DNA of 64,000 bases from positions 1 through 64,000 of the forward strand of contig JACGCK010000090.1 in assembly GCA_014925825.1 (NCBI GenBank), given 5' to 3'. The notes beneath the pieces were generated by a model. It made no database searches. It was not told the origin of the DNA and saw only the letters and a program-made list of their open reading frames with translations. The translations under genes were made by a program, and so were the position numbers. Positions 9,881 through 22,391 of this stretch are shown here, in pieces. The stretch comes from Pholiota molesta. Taxonomy: Eukaryota > Basidiomycota > Agaricomycetes > Agaricales > Strophariaceae. Each line of letters begins with the position of its first letter. Positions within the stretch are counted from its first letter, which is position 1.

Positions 9881-12043
9881 TCAGCTTCTATCTCTCGTAT
9901 ACCGCTGTACAACCTCCAACAACGGACTCGTCCACTTAGGGTCATCAAAAATCACAGCATGGTCCAGCCGTGGGTTGAACAGCACCTCCAATACACCCTG
10001 CTTAACAGGCGTCTGACGCCCGTTTTTGGGCCCAGCACTGCGGCTTGACGACACCCGCGCCAACATGGCCACCACCTCCGACTCGGACTCATCCGGGACC
10101 TCTTGCGTCTCCAGTGCGACCAGGTCCCCACCGGCACCCTCTGCCCTGCCTATCCAGTGTGCCTTCCACTCCGCCTCGCGCGTGATGTAGTGCCGGATAG
10201 CATCAGAGGGCACGACTTGGTCCATGCCGCCGAGAACGACAGCAAGATTCCGGGCGGTCGAGCGGTCTGTATTGGCGGGATGTTGGTCGCCGCCCACGAA
10301 CGCGACGAGGTCCTCGCGCCAGATCCCGCCCTCGTCCCAGAAGAACGCGCGGAACAGCGTCCGCGCGACGTCCGCGTCGCGGCTGGCGAAATACCATAGC
10401 TGCCATGCGGCCGCGGACGAGATCCACGACGGGTTTGGGGCCAGTTCGTGCAGGGAGCTGGTAGAGGAAGACGGCGAACTGGTGAGGGGCGTCTCCGGAT
10501 CGATGGCATGGTCCTGAGGGGGAGGGGGCACGGTGGATGGATGGCGGTAGAGAAAATTGTATGCGACGGCGGGATTGGATAGCAGAATAGGGATTGGGTC
10601 AACCAAGACGAGGTGGGCGAGTTTCGCGGTTAGAGATTTTGCAGCGGTGGATTGCGCGGTAGCGGTGTTGTTAATTGTATCGAGAGACGATTCGACACAG
10701 GCACGGACGATCCAGCCTGCGACAAACGTGCCGTAAGAGTGAGCTGTTAAGACTACACGGTCCCAGCCAGGGTTGGGGACGTTGGCGTGGTTTAGATTGT
10801 TGAGAAGGGGACTATGGTCATCGGCAATGCTAGGAGTTTTTCGAAGCTCACGTTCCTTGTTGTCCTGGGCCTGGAGTGATTCTAGAATAATATTGAGAGA
10901 TGCGAGCATTTCCTCCCGAGGTGGTACCGATCGAGGAGTCATATGCATGCAGATAGACATCATCTCAGGCAAGAGGATCCCCACATCTGAATCGCTGCCA
11001 GAGATTATAGAACGGAAGAAATTAAGGTAGGGAAATAGTCCAATCTAAGCAAAGGGAAGTCCCCACCGGCATGAGGACTTTCATATATAGCGAAGGAGTT
11101 TGTTGAAAGACGCACACCGATGCCATGAAGAAATACAATAGGCAGCTTTGAATTTGAGGTATGAGGTCGATGCCAGTACGGAGTGACGACTCCAGGCGGA
11201 GCGGAATTAGAAAGAAGATATAAAATGGGCCTAGGAGGGAACGTCCGTCTCCAATTTCCTTCGACGGGGGTATAGTGTTTGAAACCGAGGCATGCAAGGG
11301 AAATGGAGGTATACGAGTCAACTAAGGCGACTATCTTGAATGCAGTTGGCATTTCAATACCATACACGTATTAACGACAGAGTGAGTGCTCACCATATAC
11401 CAAATCAACGGCCGGTGCAACATCACGACTGGATCTAGAGTGATCCTCATACTTTGCAACTGATCCTTCTGGGACCGACCTGGTGCGAGAGGCTGGTCGT
11501 GATATTTCTCTATTTCTCGAAGATACCCCTCCAACTCCTCTCTGTAATCATCTAAGTCGATTTCTTCCTTCGAGGACGAGAATAGCGCCCAAAGCAACCA
11601 GTCAATCACATCATCCCTCCGCGGAGGAATATTCTTGGGGATAAACCAGCCTCGAGGATAGAGAAGATCAGTAGATGGCAACGACTTCTCCGCAGCCATG
11701 CATCTTTGGAAAACGAGTTGGCGTTGTTCGAATGTAAGAGAAGGGGCCTGTGTCTGGGTGGCTAACATTTTCGTATGACTGGGAGTGCGCTGAACATAAG
11801 ACATGAACTTACCGACTGAAGCCGCGCTGTCCTAGGAAGATAGACGAACAGGTAAAAAACGGCCTCCGCAGCCGCAACGACTGCTACAGGGAGAAGAAAG
11901 CATTTAGGCCACACCGCACAACACACTAGATATCCGATACTGGCTGGAGCAATGGCGCGGAGTGCACCAATTCCTATTCGAATGCCGATATAGTCCAGTG
12001 GACTATTTCCAATCATATAGAAGGGAGGTTGGTCAAGACTCAA
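9881..12043 (-). CDS. Membrane-anchored alpha/beta hydrolase
   Basis: Four exons, read on the minus strand (12043-11813, 11753-11394, 11334-11116, 11044-9881), give 657 residues with introns of 59, 59 and 71 nt. Residues about 20-70 contain two hydrophobic helices, so the protein is probably membrane-bound. The hydrolase fold starts near residue 255 with FLHGIGIG, the oxyanion-type HG motif. The nucleophile elbow is AHSYG with Ser373. A likely acid lies in LGGMDQ and the catalytic His is in NPRLDHAVIFDD near the C-terminus. A Ser/Pro-rich insert sits between the core and the lid region. The family is widespread in basidiomycetes, without a known substrate; lipase or esterase activity is plausible. 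The boundary of intron 1 (acceptor at 11754) is the least certain. Confidence 0.88.
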
Positions 12044-13324
12044 GACAGAGAAGTGTAGGGTGTGACCATCAACGTTTCAACGTCACCGACGAACCGAGTG
12101 ACGTTTGCCTTGCAGACACGGGCAGAAATAGCTGGACGGATCAGAGACTCGGAGCTGATGCAGCTCCCAGGCTCCGAGCCCCCGGCGAGCGCACAAGCGC
12201 GGGCTGAACGCAAACCCAGCATGCCGCCTATACTGCTTTAATTCAGCTTTGCTTGAATCTGGTAGTTTCCGCTAAGCCTCCATAGATGACGGTGCCCGGA
12301 GCGATGCTTTTTATTTCGCCATATATTTTTTACCCTTTACTTACAAAGCGATCAGACCGCGGCGGATTTATGACAATTAGGGACGCTTGTCCTCAAGTGT
12401 CCTCATCGGCGCAGCTTTTCAGCTTCGTAGTACAACATCTTGGGGAACGGCTACTTACTTTTGCATCGCGAGCATATTTTTCCAGGCGCCATTGCTATAA
12501 TTGTATTTTGGGGTGTCGCTTGGGCAGGTTGTGTGCTTGTTTTAGCATATTTCGCCATATGGATCCATCAGCTAGCACCGACTTCCGCAACTGCGTGCTT
12601 ATCCATAATTCTGATGCGGTATGTATAAGACAGTACGTGAACTGTGTATTTGACATTGGTTTTTGCTCGTAGCCACTGGATTATGTCCTCGACGTCCCAG
12701 AGGTTATGGGGTAATGGAAATCATGAGCTTCTCCTCGAGCAATTACATAAGGTTACGGTCACTGTTTTTTTGGAAAATATACCCGGGAATCAGGCAACGC
12801 CAGGCGCTGCACATGCAGGTGCATTATCTAAGAACGAAGAATCAATGTGATTGAAGGCGTTCAGATAGGCTTTTCCTTGTGAAATAAAGCCGCATAACTT
12901 TTGCTTTCTCGGTAGCGGTGGGCACGCGCGAACGTTCGATAGTAACAGGAACAGGCTGCATAATACCTAATGATAAGAGGCTTGGTTCGCTTACTTGACA
13001 TACGAATTGGTTCGTTAAACATTGGGGTGTGGACCCTTATCGTTATTGTCGACAGTCGCGTCGACCAATTCTACCACAGAACATTCTTGACAGATGTAAT
13101 GATGATCACTGTTGGTAATTTCGTGGATGAAAGATAAGGCCTAGGACTGGATAATAGGAAGGCGCGTCCTGGGCACTGGGGTCAAGGTTGGGACCAGCCT
13201 GCCGAAAAGAAGTGAGGGGCGACTTGCATCAGATATCCAGTTCCATGGTTCAGGTCGTCAACAGGTGGGGTTGAAATTAAGACGAATAACAGTCACAACA
13301 AATAAGATAATAATATACAATACT
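12044..13324. other. Intergenic region without a supported gene
   Basis: Roughly 1.3 kb between the hydrolase promoter and the 3' end of the Snf5 gene. Open frames here are short, lack recognisable domains and do not join across plausible introns. I see no RNA gene or repeat. Confidence 0.5.
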
Positions 13325-15211
13325 TCACCGTCGTCTGCTCCGCGTCGAGCTTTGGAACTTGGATGTTTCTCTTCTCAGACGCCTAGAAGTGGAAGCACGC
13401 GATTTTCAGTCAAGAGAGAACAAAAAGTAACACAATAACGTACCTGGTCGCGCGCTCTCTCTCGATCTCTCGTCTCTCCACTTCTTCCGCCGTCAGCTCT
13501 TCGAACGTCGTCCTGAACTCCTCGGCCTCAGCCCAGTCGCGCCACACGCTCCTCAGCGTTTTCGGACCCCGTCCATCCCTCGGCGCTCGACCCCATCCAA
13601 GGCCAAGTCCAGTCTTATCCTTGACCAGGCCAAACCCGCTTCGATCTCGTTTCTCGCCTGTGGCGGCAGTCTCCTCGCCAGCATCCCGATCTCCGCCAAT
13701 GACCCCCCACTCTATGGCATCTTTCTTGTGTTTGAGGATTTCTTCATGGACGGCGTGCGCTATCAGCGGCACTGCTTCCCCCGTCAACCCAAGTTCAGTG
13801 GCAAGCTTGATGGCGAAATCTTCTGGCGTAAGAGGTGATAGTAAATCCCATTCGATGTGATCCACTAAGTGATGGTTCCCTATTTGAACGTCAATCTGCA
13901 ATGGAAAGAGTGATTAATGTAAACCAAGGCAAAAAAGGAAAGGACATACGCTAAGGATTACGCGGCATTCAGGTAGTTCCTCTCCATTCGGTGGGGCCTC
14001 ATCCACGGCCAGCGCGCCATCCTGCCCTAGCTCCATAGATGCCACGCCCTCATGGTCCTCTAATTGTGCGCGAATCTGAGCTGCAATTGTCTCTGCCCAA
14101 GTTTCAGGAATGTCGAGGTCATTACAAAATATTATGGCAAATGACTCGGGCTTGATCAACGTCTCATTTATATTCCATACGAAGCAATCTCTGATTCGAT
14201 GTGTTTCTGTTTCAAATTCGACGCGAATGGGGACTAGAGATGTTCGCTTTTTTGCATGATGGTCCATTACATCAAAAGACCTGTTTAACCTAGCGTTAGG
14301 CACATCAACGAGATCATTCTTCGAGACGTACGGGTATTCATGTTTAGTTGGTGGCATCAATCGCGGCTTTATGAACCTGGCGGGTGGGACCGTCCCAAGA
14401 TAGCTCTGATCTAACTCTGCCTTTTCTGGCCGGGGTGTCGCCGTTGGACGAGGTGACGATACTCCTGTAGTAGAATGGAAGACGTTGAGACCAGCACCCA
14501 TACGATTCCTCGACTGCCTTATTGATGTCCGCGTGCCACCACTGGCATGAAAATCTGAATCGTCACTGTCAAGAGCTCCAGCATCTGGGAGATCATCGCC
14601 TGAGCCAGGATCGGCATAGTTTATCACCCCTCCTCGTCGCGTCGCCGTTCGCGCAGTCAATGCGGATGAGGATGCAAGAATAGGTTGCACAAGAAGTGAG
14701 ACGCCCGTTTTCAGGCGTGAAGCATATGTGGATTGAAGGGCCTGAGGAGTTGTAGGAAGTGGTGGACGCGGTGGATTTGGAGGTGCTACGGGCATGGCAG
14801 GTATGATGGGCACTGGATGCTGGTACACTTGTTGCATTTGAGTGGGCGTGTTCGCGTGAGCAGTGGGCCGCGTGTTACGTGCCCTACTACTCCGTGTGCT
14901 CGGAGCCGAGTTTTTGGGAGGAGGCGTCGTTGCCGTGGACCAATTTTGCAGATTTTTCAGGTAGGCTTTGCCGATCAAAGTTATCAGTCCAAGAGAACTG
15001 GTGGATGTAACGGAATGAGTCGAGACTCACTTTTCGAGTGGGCTGCTTGGGGAGCGGGCGACGCATAAGCCGCATTTGCTGCAGTTGATAACTGTGTCAA
15101 GGTTTGTTTCAATTGGGAATCTGACATATTACGATTGATGTCAAATGCTGCCGTATTGGTGAAGGTTTGAGGCTGAGGCTGCGTGCTCGAAGTTGCTGCA
15201 TTATCGGCCAT
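13325..15211 (-). CDS. SNF5: SNF5/SMARCB1-type chromatin remodelling subunit
   Basis: Four exons (15211-15031, 14965-13950, 13895-13444, 13382-13325) give 568 residues. The first 250 residues are low complexity (Pro, Ser, Thr, Gln), with an acidic patch near 185-200. The SNF5 domain starts near residue 300 with repeat 1 (SLVPIRVEFETETHRIRDCF). Repeat 2 follows immediately after intron 2 (DVQIGNHHLVDHIEWDL). The C-terminal region carries a Gly-rich segment and a basic tail that extends into the short last exon. The family is the core structural subunit of SWI/SNF or RSC, in the nucleus. I cannot separate Snf5 from Sfh1 by sight. It is divergently paired with the PolX gene over 267 bp. Confidence 0.93.
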
Positions 15212-15478
15212 TCTGACCGTCCAATGTGTATAAGGTGGCTTGTATAGAGGCTAGATAGAACACAACGGCCTATGTGGGAGTGTGTGGTGGGGGGAAAGCA
15301 GAGCGAGACTGACGCAAAGCGAGACTTGAAGGGAAGCGATATTGTTCCAACCAAAAAGAGAATGCTTTGAACGCGACTTGTCACATGTGTCACGCTGCCA
15401 TTTATGTCACTACCGTAGTATTCTTTGCGCAACATATCCTTCACTTATCCTAAGTAGCGCTCGTCGCATGGCAAGCGA
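15212..15478. promoter_or_regulatory. Bidirectional promoter region, Snf5 / PolX
   Basis: The start codons of the Snf5-like gene (minus) and the PolX-like gene (plus) are 267 bp apart, so both promoters must share this interval. It contains no clear TATA box; there are CACA/TGTG-rich stretches and a CCAAC motif. That this is a shared promoter is inferred from spacing alone. Confidence 0.5.
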
Positions 15479-17248
15479 ATGCTGGGCCGTATCTTTCCAC
15501 TGAACCGCTGTTATGCCTCATCCTCCTCAACACTTCTTTCACGTCGGCTCTATTCCTCTCAAAAACCGCTCGTAAGGAGTGGCCACAACCAGGCGATCGT
15601 AGACTTGCTCGTCAGATGTAATCCAGCCTCGCTTTCAGAGCTTACTCTCGTTAATCCACTCTCTTTTAGCCTTACAGGAGGAAGAGCGCAAACCTGATTT
15701 CAATCCTTTCAAATTGAATGCGTTCAGCAAGGCAATCGAGTCAATATTGGCGGTGGACTGGCCAATACGCTCTGGGAATGACGTGCACGCGGTCAGCCGC
15801 AAGATTTCTGCTGTTGGTGAATTTTGGCTTCTTACTGTTATACAGATCCAAGGCATTGGACCTGGTATTGTGAAGAGGATCAATGATCATTTGTTGCGTC
15901 AATATGTGGACGACGTCGAGGCAGATTCAGATAGAGGTGAGTTCGAAATTTGCTTATTTCTATGCCAAATTTCTCATAGCGCCAAATCAGCCAGCTACGA
16001 CCAAATGATGAAAAGTCAAGTTGCGACAACTTTGCAGACGGTTCCGGGTATTGGGTGATGATCTCACGACGCATTGCATTTCCATCCTCAAACCAACATA
16101 CACGTTTTCAGACACAAAAAAGCAGCACAACTAGTGGAAGCTGGATGTGATTCGCTTGATGACTTAATGTCTGGCAAATTTAATTCTATGCTATCTCCAA
16201 AGCAGCTTCTCAATATCAAGTATGCAACCCATCTTCATCAACCTATTCTGAGAAAAGATGCAGAATATATGCTTGTGCGTATGTTGTTTTCTTTTTTTCT
16301 GCTCTGTCTTTATCTTGTCCGTTACAGGCTTTCTGCCAACGTCACTCAGATCCCAAGTATCAGTTTACCCTTGTCGGAGACTAGTAAGCTTTATTCTCAT
16401 TGATTGCCACGGTTGACATGTGCTAACGTAGAATAGTCGCAGAGGCCTCGAAAGCTTTACAGATATTGAAATTATGGTATCACACCCGAGTTTTGTACAT
16501 GTGCCTCTACCCGCCGATCCGCCTCCTGGTATGGCCAAGCCTGCGAAAGTGAAAGACGCTACCCCAAAGCCAAGAAAACGGCGGAAAGTAGACCAGGATA
16601 CCCCATCCAACATTTTACATTCTGAACTCGTTCCATTCCTTGAACGAACAGGGACTGTATGTACTGCTTTAAGCAGTAAATTCGAGTCCTGGAAGGGCAT
16701 AGTGCGTCTACCAGGTCCTGATACCCAATGGGGAACTCCCAGTGAACGTATTTCTGCGATCAAACGGGTTGAGGGCCAATTTAGAAGGCTAATGTTCCAG
16801 TAAGTCATTTAACTCTTTATTCTATAAGCCAGTCATGTTAAGCGCTGGACATAGCATTGTGTCTCAAAGGTCCATTGGCTCCGGCTTACTGAGCCTAACC
16901 GGAAACTTGAGATTCGAGAATTACCTGCGTTACCGCGCCCGAAAGAAAGGCATGTTGTTGAACGAACATGGTATCTGGAGATGGACTCGACATCAAGAAA
17001 GCTTAGTCTCCGACATGACCGAATCCAGCGCTGAACCTTCGGAAGAGTCTAAGCGCACGGAAGAGCCCAGACCAACGGCTGAGTTTACCAGCCATGGTTA
17101 TTGGTCTCTCATCAAAACAATAGGAGAAGAAGACATATTCCGGGAGTTAGGGATGGATTACCTTCATCCAGCGAGGCGAAACTTCACGCCCATGGTGAAA
17201 CCTCAGGCTCCCAAAGACGACGACTTCGATTACTTTGATTATAGTTGA
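15479..17248 (+). CDS. Family X DNA polymerase homologue, mitochondrial-type presequence, altered active site
   Basis: Eight exons (15479-15617, 15670-15791, 15846-15936, 15991-16054, 16112-16274, 16328-16383, 16437-16799, 16855-17248) give 463 residues in frame. The N-terminus is Arg/Ser-rich without acids, like a mitochondrial targeting peptide. Helix-hairpin-helix motifs follow (IQGIGPGIVKRI; VPGIGHKKAAQLV), then the fingers (KYQFTLVGDYRRG). The palm reads RRGLESFTDIEIMV, where family X polymerases have GD-x-D: Asp221 is kept but the second Asp is Glu223. The third catalytic Asp, in RRLD, is Met331 (RRLMF). The thumb motif LTGN and LNEHG are present. A Lys/Arg-rich linker (KPRKRRK) lies in the palm. 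Intron 2 uses a GTCAGC donor and is less certain; it could be read through. Confidence 0.88.
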
Positions 17249-19325
17249 ACGTATATCTTGATTAATTCCTTGTTAACTTATACCATCTTGTAACATTAGC
17301 CAGAACGTTTTGCGCTTTCCACTTACTACCTTCCAAACATGGATCTTTGGTTCTCTCTCTAACACTCCTACTTAGAACTTTTCTGTATTTCGTTTCTAAA
17401 CGGATTAATTATACGGATCTCTGCAGCCCCGACCGTATATCCATGCTTCACGTTTGGAATTGGTTGGCATAAGTATGTCCAACCGATTCTCCAGAATTTC
17501 TTCTGTCGTCTAAAAACCTCTGAAAACAAACTTGTGGCAGATGCCGCCTTTCATGCCGAACGCATGTTTGTCAGCATATCAAGAAATACCTGCGGCGGCG
17601 TCGCTGTTGATTCTGAACTTGCTCTCAGTGAACAACGGTCAAGCCAGTTGGACAAGTGTCAATCACTATCATCGCCAAAATCACGACGCCGGTGTGCATT
17701 ACTCTGCTACCGTCGAGTTCGACATGTAGCAGGTTCGCTTTGCATTAGCCCTTGAACTACTGCCGGTAAGTGGCCCGTGCCAGGGCCACATTTGAGGTTC
17801 TTTATCTGTCTAATCAATTGTCGATTTGCATAGTCCAGGAATTCAATCACTCTTTGGCTGTGAAAATCATCGCAGAATCTTCTCATCTTATTATTTGACT
17901 GTTTTCTGCCTCGGGAGGCTTAAAGACTCGTTGGCTTGACGAACGCAGAGACCATCATGATCAGGCCTTCAAACACAATGCTGAAAGGTCGTCATCACCT
18001 ATGACCTCGGGCATCCGACAGGACGCATTTTGCATATGTGATTCCTCAACACGGCGCTCTTGATTCGTGAATCAGAAACCTGAGCCGACCTTCCGTTGTT
18101 TGTGGCAGGCTGTCCTTGGACCGCGGATTGCGCATCTTCCAATCGGCATCCCGATTATTTTTGACTGTGGCATTCTACAGGTCTATTTTTTTTACCCTTT
18201 CTGATCGCTATTTTTGTGCGTCTCTAGGGACATTTTTAAAAGTGCAGTTCATGATCATCCAGTCCTTTGGGCTAATTGAGCGCTATTCTTGCAACCTCGT
18301 CTGGACTGCTGCTCTCTTTTTTTTGCTACATACGTTGATCCAATTTCAATACCATGCTCATCGACTTTCCGAAACTATGCGCTGGCAATTGAACTAGTCA
18401 TTATATGCTGGATAGTTTCTGACAGACCCTGGGCTCTCTGGATTTCTCTTTGAAGAACGGTCTTTCATCAAACGCACCAGCTATTTTTGATAATATGATA
18501 GATCTATTCTCGTTTTCTGGCTTCATCATATATCATAAGATGTTGAGAAACGTAGAGGATCTTGTTAATTGGCAATTGCTGTGTTCTCTCGCTGAGCACT
18601 GGCTGCTTGACGCTAACGGGGCTCACGTACGGCACTGTCTTTCTCGTGTCAGCGGTCAACAACTTGTTCAGAATGGGAATTTTTCGACTAGTTGTTTGTA
18701 CCTTCAAGTTCTGGACAGCGAACTTGAATAGCATGATCTTCCTCACTTGCGGGTTTGTCTTGTTCAATGCCCTTGGAGGTGAAGATCATTTGTTCTACCT
18801 CGCTAAGCATCAAATCTGGTATTCATTCTTCACTTCATTCTTTACGCAAACGAAAGGGCGGTGGGGTGCTATTATTACCTCGGTAGATGATGTTGAATGC
18901 TAGTGGACATCATCGAATCAAGGAGATGACATATGCCACAACCCACTAAGCGACACAGTACGCCTTCGAAATGTCAATTTTTTTTTATCGGACAGCGCCC
19001 AAGCAGGTATGGCTGAGTATCTGTGATGGTAGCCTTCTCGTGTTTTGATCATAATTTTCAGATTGGCCCTATAAAGGGAAGACGCAAAACGACTCTCAAT
19101 CCTCAGTATTCGTTCTTTCCTTCCTTCCTTCTTTCTTCTTTGTCTTCAGACACCTGGCCAGGCTGCCTGTTCTTTCATTCTTTCGCCTTCATACCATATC
19201 AATCTTTACTTTCGACCTTTTTCTTCAGTTTCCAGGTTGGTTGCGCTTTTACAATCACCTTTGTGCTTGAGATTCTAACCATTGCCTATATCAGTTTCTT
19301 CAAACCCCTTAGTCACTCATTAAAT
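17249..19325. other. Gene-poor AT-rich region
   Basis: About 2 kb. Short hydrophobic frames occur around 18116-18400 and 18450-18900. They do not assemble into a protein I recognise, and stops interrupt them in every frame. They could be remains of a membrane-protein gene, but nothing proves this. The last 250 bp are the promoter and CT-rich 5' UTR of the next gene. Confidence 0.45.
19070..19076 (+). promoter_or_regulatory. TATA box of the secreted-protein gene
   Basis: TATAAAG in the context CCCTATAAAGGGAAG lies 250 bp before the ATG at 19326. It is followed by a long TTCC/CTTT-rich leader at about 19110-19150, as is usual for highly expressed fungal genes. The second secreted gene at 22392 has the same arrangement. 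Confidence 0.55.
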
Positions 19326-20052
19326 ATGTTCGCCAAGCTCTTCAAAATTGCCGCTGCTGCCACTATGGTCGCAAGCGTTATGGCTACTCCCTTACCCTCC
19401 CAGGAATCCACCGATTTAGGTGTGCATAATCCCTATTGGAAGCAACAAAACATTTAACTGACCTTACCGCTGTAGTTGTTCGTGGATCGAGCCATTCGTT
19501 CGACAACTATATGGGCATCAAATCTCTTTCTGGATTTGATAACTTCTACGGTTCAGAAAACTTCTCGGGAGAAATCTCGAAGACCGTTATCGTAAAGGAA
19601 CAGGAGGTTGTCTGTCACAGCGAGTCTGTTGAAATTATTCAACAGCGCCTGCTTGTCCTCCAGGAGATGGCTAAGAGGTCAGCTCACCTGGACTGTCACT
19701 CCGTAGTACAGGGGTTAACGTGTATTTACAGGATCATCAGCGAGCAGATCTGCGAGGTCGAGACACAGACCATCGTCTTCGAGCAATTCTACTCCTCTGT
19801 CGGCTCTTCAGCGACGACTTGATGCGCAAGTCCAGCCGCAGCGTTGGCTACGACAGCAGCATCGCTAGCCACTTCGGAAGCATCGTCTCCTCTTCCGGTT
19901 CGTTGAGCACCTCGAACTTGGGCTTCAGCGGCAGCGATGTGGGAAGCCACTACGTCTCCCCATCCGGCTCCAACTGGAACTCCGGCGCCTCCCCTGCGTC
20001 CGTCGGAAGTGCGTTCAGCGCTGCCCAGGCTGCCATCAGCTCTTCTTCTTAA
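19326..20052 (+). pseudogene. Small secreted protein gene, reading frame broken by one base
   Basis: Exons 19326-19419, 19476-19677 and 19732 onward encode a signal peptide (MFAKLFKIAAAATMVASVMA, cleavage near ATPLP). After it come a segment starting SSHSFDNYMGIKSLSGFDNFYGSE and a Gln/Glu-rich helix ending EQICEVETQTIVFEQF. At about 19795-19812 the frame must move by one base to continue into a Ser/Gly-rich tail that starts DDLMRKSSRSVGYD and ends at 20052. Without that shift the protein ends at 19822. The tail's composition and codon use look selected, so either the loss is recent or a base is missing from the sequence. I recognise the type as an uncharacterised secreted family in mushrooms; the function is unknown. 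The second intron has a GTCAGC donor. Confidence 0.7.
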
Positions 20053-22391
20053 GAAGTAGTGACTCGTTGTTTTCCTTGATTCCCTTTTTTTTACGAGGAC
20101 ATCATGATACCCTAGAGTGGCCGCTTTTTTGAACTTTTCCATTCGCATTTCTAACATATTTAGTTGTTTTTTGGGGGCACATTTCAACTACGTAGATACT
20201 GGTACTTGTAGTAATTATTTTTCTGGAAGTCAATTTATAGGCGATCAGATTAAAAAATTCGTGGGGCTTAGACTTGAAAATTTGGAGGCTGCAGTGCATC
20301 ATTAGACTGTGTCGCCAAGTCAACCAGGCGGTTGAGTACAATGTCCGCAACTGGGTTAGTTTACGATGCTCATTGGAGTTGGTGCCATGGAAATTTTTGA
20401 GTTCGATTAAAGGTGTAAGGAGTAAAAATATATTTTCCTTCCACAGAATAGAGTGTTCGCCTTCTAAAGGAGGACAATGAGATGCGAGCCTACAAGCTAT
20501 AGTTGCAGCGTCCAATATTCGAGCTTTGGAAATGTCGGATTTGTTATTTTCTATCTGAATAAAATTTGTGAGCAAATTTTCTTGATAGGGAAGACAGTCG
20601 CGGGAGCACATTTCTGGAGGGTACGGTGCCGACAGCCACTCATGGCCACCGGAGGTGACCTGAGGTGATTGACTGAATGCGACCGGCAACCAGTGGGCAT
20701 ACTGCCTATTGAGAATTGTCAAGGAGTCAGAGGTGGAAATTTGTTCCTTAGACAGTAACCATCCCAGCCTGGTCCTCTGGTCATGGGTTATTTAAAACCA
20801 TGCGTTCTAAGGCTTTTAAATTTACGACCTGGCCTGAATGAGTGTATTAGCTCCTTGATCTAACCTTCAAGTGAACGTAGTTGAGATGGCCATGAACTAT
20901 ATTATATATTCATTCTCATCTGCGTACAGTTCCATTACAGCTACATGATTCATTACGAAGATTCGAGGTTACCGACAAAGACTTCACTGGCAACTTGAAA
21001 TACCTACTTACATGGCTATGTAATGACAGATGATGTCATTGAGATGGTTCGACGTTATGCGTTAATGTCCCTGATTGTCTATTTATTGACTATTTATTCA
21101 CAATGAGAGGGTCTTGAGAGGGTCAGAGAAGTCAGGAATCTCTCCAACCAGCTGAACCCTTAGCCTGAGCGCTTAAGCTTGAACACGGGCTGCAAAGTTG
21201 TAGTAGATGACAGATATTGGCTTTGGATCTTGAGTCTTGACTCTCTGACCTAGTCTTATCTTTTGAGTGGTGGAGAAGCAGCGGTGCTGTGGTTAATTTT
21301 AGTGTTATCACCAAGTAAAAGGAGTTAGGTTGAGAGGAATTGAAGAGGTATCCCACCAACTGACAACAGTGGTCAGCGTCGTCGCTCGTCGTCGGTGTAG
21401 TCAACTCGGAAGCCCATGATACTTGCCTACACCACGTGGAATACCAATTACCGGAACACTGGAAGTTCACACGGTTCAACGGTCCGCGGTCTTTCTCCGA
21501 CTTCGGTCACAGTATATACGGGCGATTTGTATGGGTCGCAGCCTCGGTGCCTGTGGTCAAAGAGGCCTTTGCGACTGAAATGAACACTCTTATCTCATTG
21601 CATCGCCCAAGCCTAGCGATACATTATGGTCAAGGAGGTATGTAACTTTCTCAAATTCAGGAAAAGGATCCATGCTATGCATAGTCAGTTTATTTGACAT
21701 CGTCTTTCAGATATTCTACACATTCTTCCTACATTCAGACATTTATCACGTCAGAGACACGCAAAAACTTCTGATGTACCCAGGCTTACCCAGGTCGGGC
21801 AAATGTCGGGAGCGCAATTGCGGATTCGGCTGAAAGTTATCCTATAATTGAACGATCACCAAGCGACCAACACTGACCTTGCCTCCTCATATTCTTGTTG
21901 CGGACGGACAAGTGCCTATAGATAAGGACTCGTCTTAACGACGAGCAACATCGATCATATCTCGCTATTTATCCTCATTATTTCCTCTGGATTGTACAAG
22001 GACCTATGACCCCTTAGGCCTTACGATCCAGGCTGTTCCTTGGGCCTTAGGTTAACTCGGTTATCGCACGAAATAATTGTCCTGGAAACGGCTGAGAATT
22101 CTCTCGAAGACATTCGATCAATGACCAGATACCATCAGAGAAAATTCTGGCATATAAAGGGCAAGTTTTTTGGTATGCATTTGTTCATTCCACTATCTGC
22201 TTTTGCCATCCAAGACAGGTTCTTGTTCGATCGTTTCTTCTCTTTTTCTTGTGAGTCTACACTATGGAACATCGAAGGATTCACCCGCTCATCTCAGTCT
22301 TTCATAGCTCGCAGCCGTCTCTTTCTTCACGTTTGAACTGTATTCAGCAACACTTTCCTTACTCCTTATTCAAAAGAGCTTTACTTTCAAA
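20053..22391. other. Gene-poor region with promoter of the next gene
   Basis: About 2.3 kb without a gene I can support. An antisense frame of 206 codons (20102-20722) is the longest, but it has no recognisable domain and sits in AT-rich DNA. Another antisense frame at 21132-21479 is similar. The last 240 bp contain a TATA box (22153-22159) and a pyrimidine-rich leader. Confidence 0.45.
22153..22159 (+). promoter_or_regulatory. TATA box of the second secreted-protein gene
   Basis: TATAAAG within CATATAAAGGGCAAG lies 233 bp before the ATG at 22392. Spacing and flanks resemble the TATA box at 19070, suggesting similarly strong promoters. Confidence 0.55.

Noticed and set aside
15792..15845. 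Reading through PolX intron 2
   Set aside because: It is open in frame, but splicing joins NDVHA directly to IQGIGPGI, as in other family X proteins, and 54 nt is a normal intron length here. The read-through form is kept as an alternative only.
18116..18903. Hydrophobic frames suggesting a membrane protein
   Set aside because: I could not join them by plausible introns into a known membrane family, and stops interrupt each frame.
20102..20722. Antisense frame of 206 codons
   Set aside because: It is long for AT-rich DNA but shows no domain, signal peptide or family resemblance, and part overlaps the 3' end of the secreted-protein gene. Kept only as a possibility.
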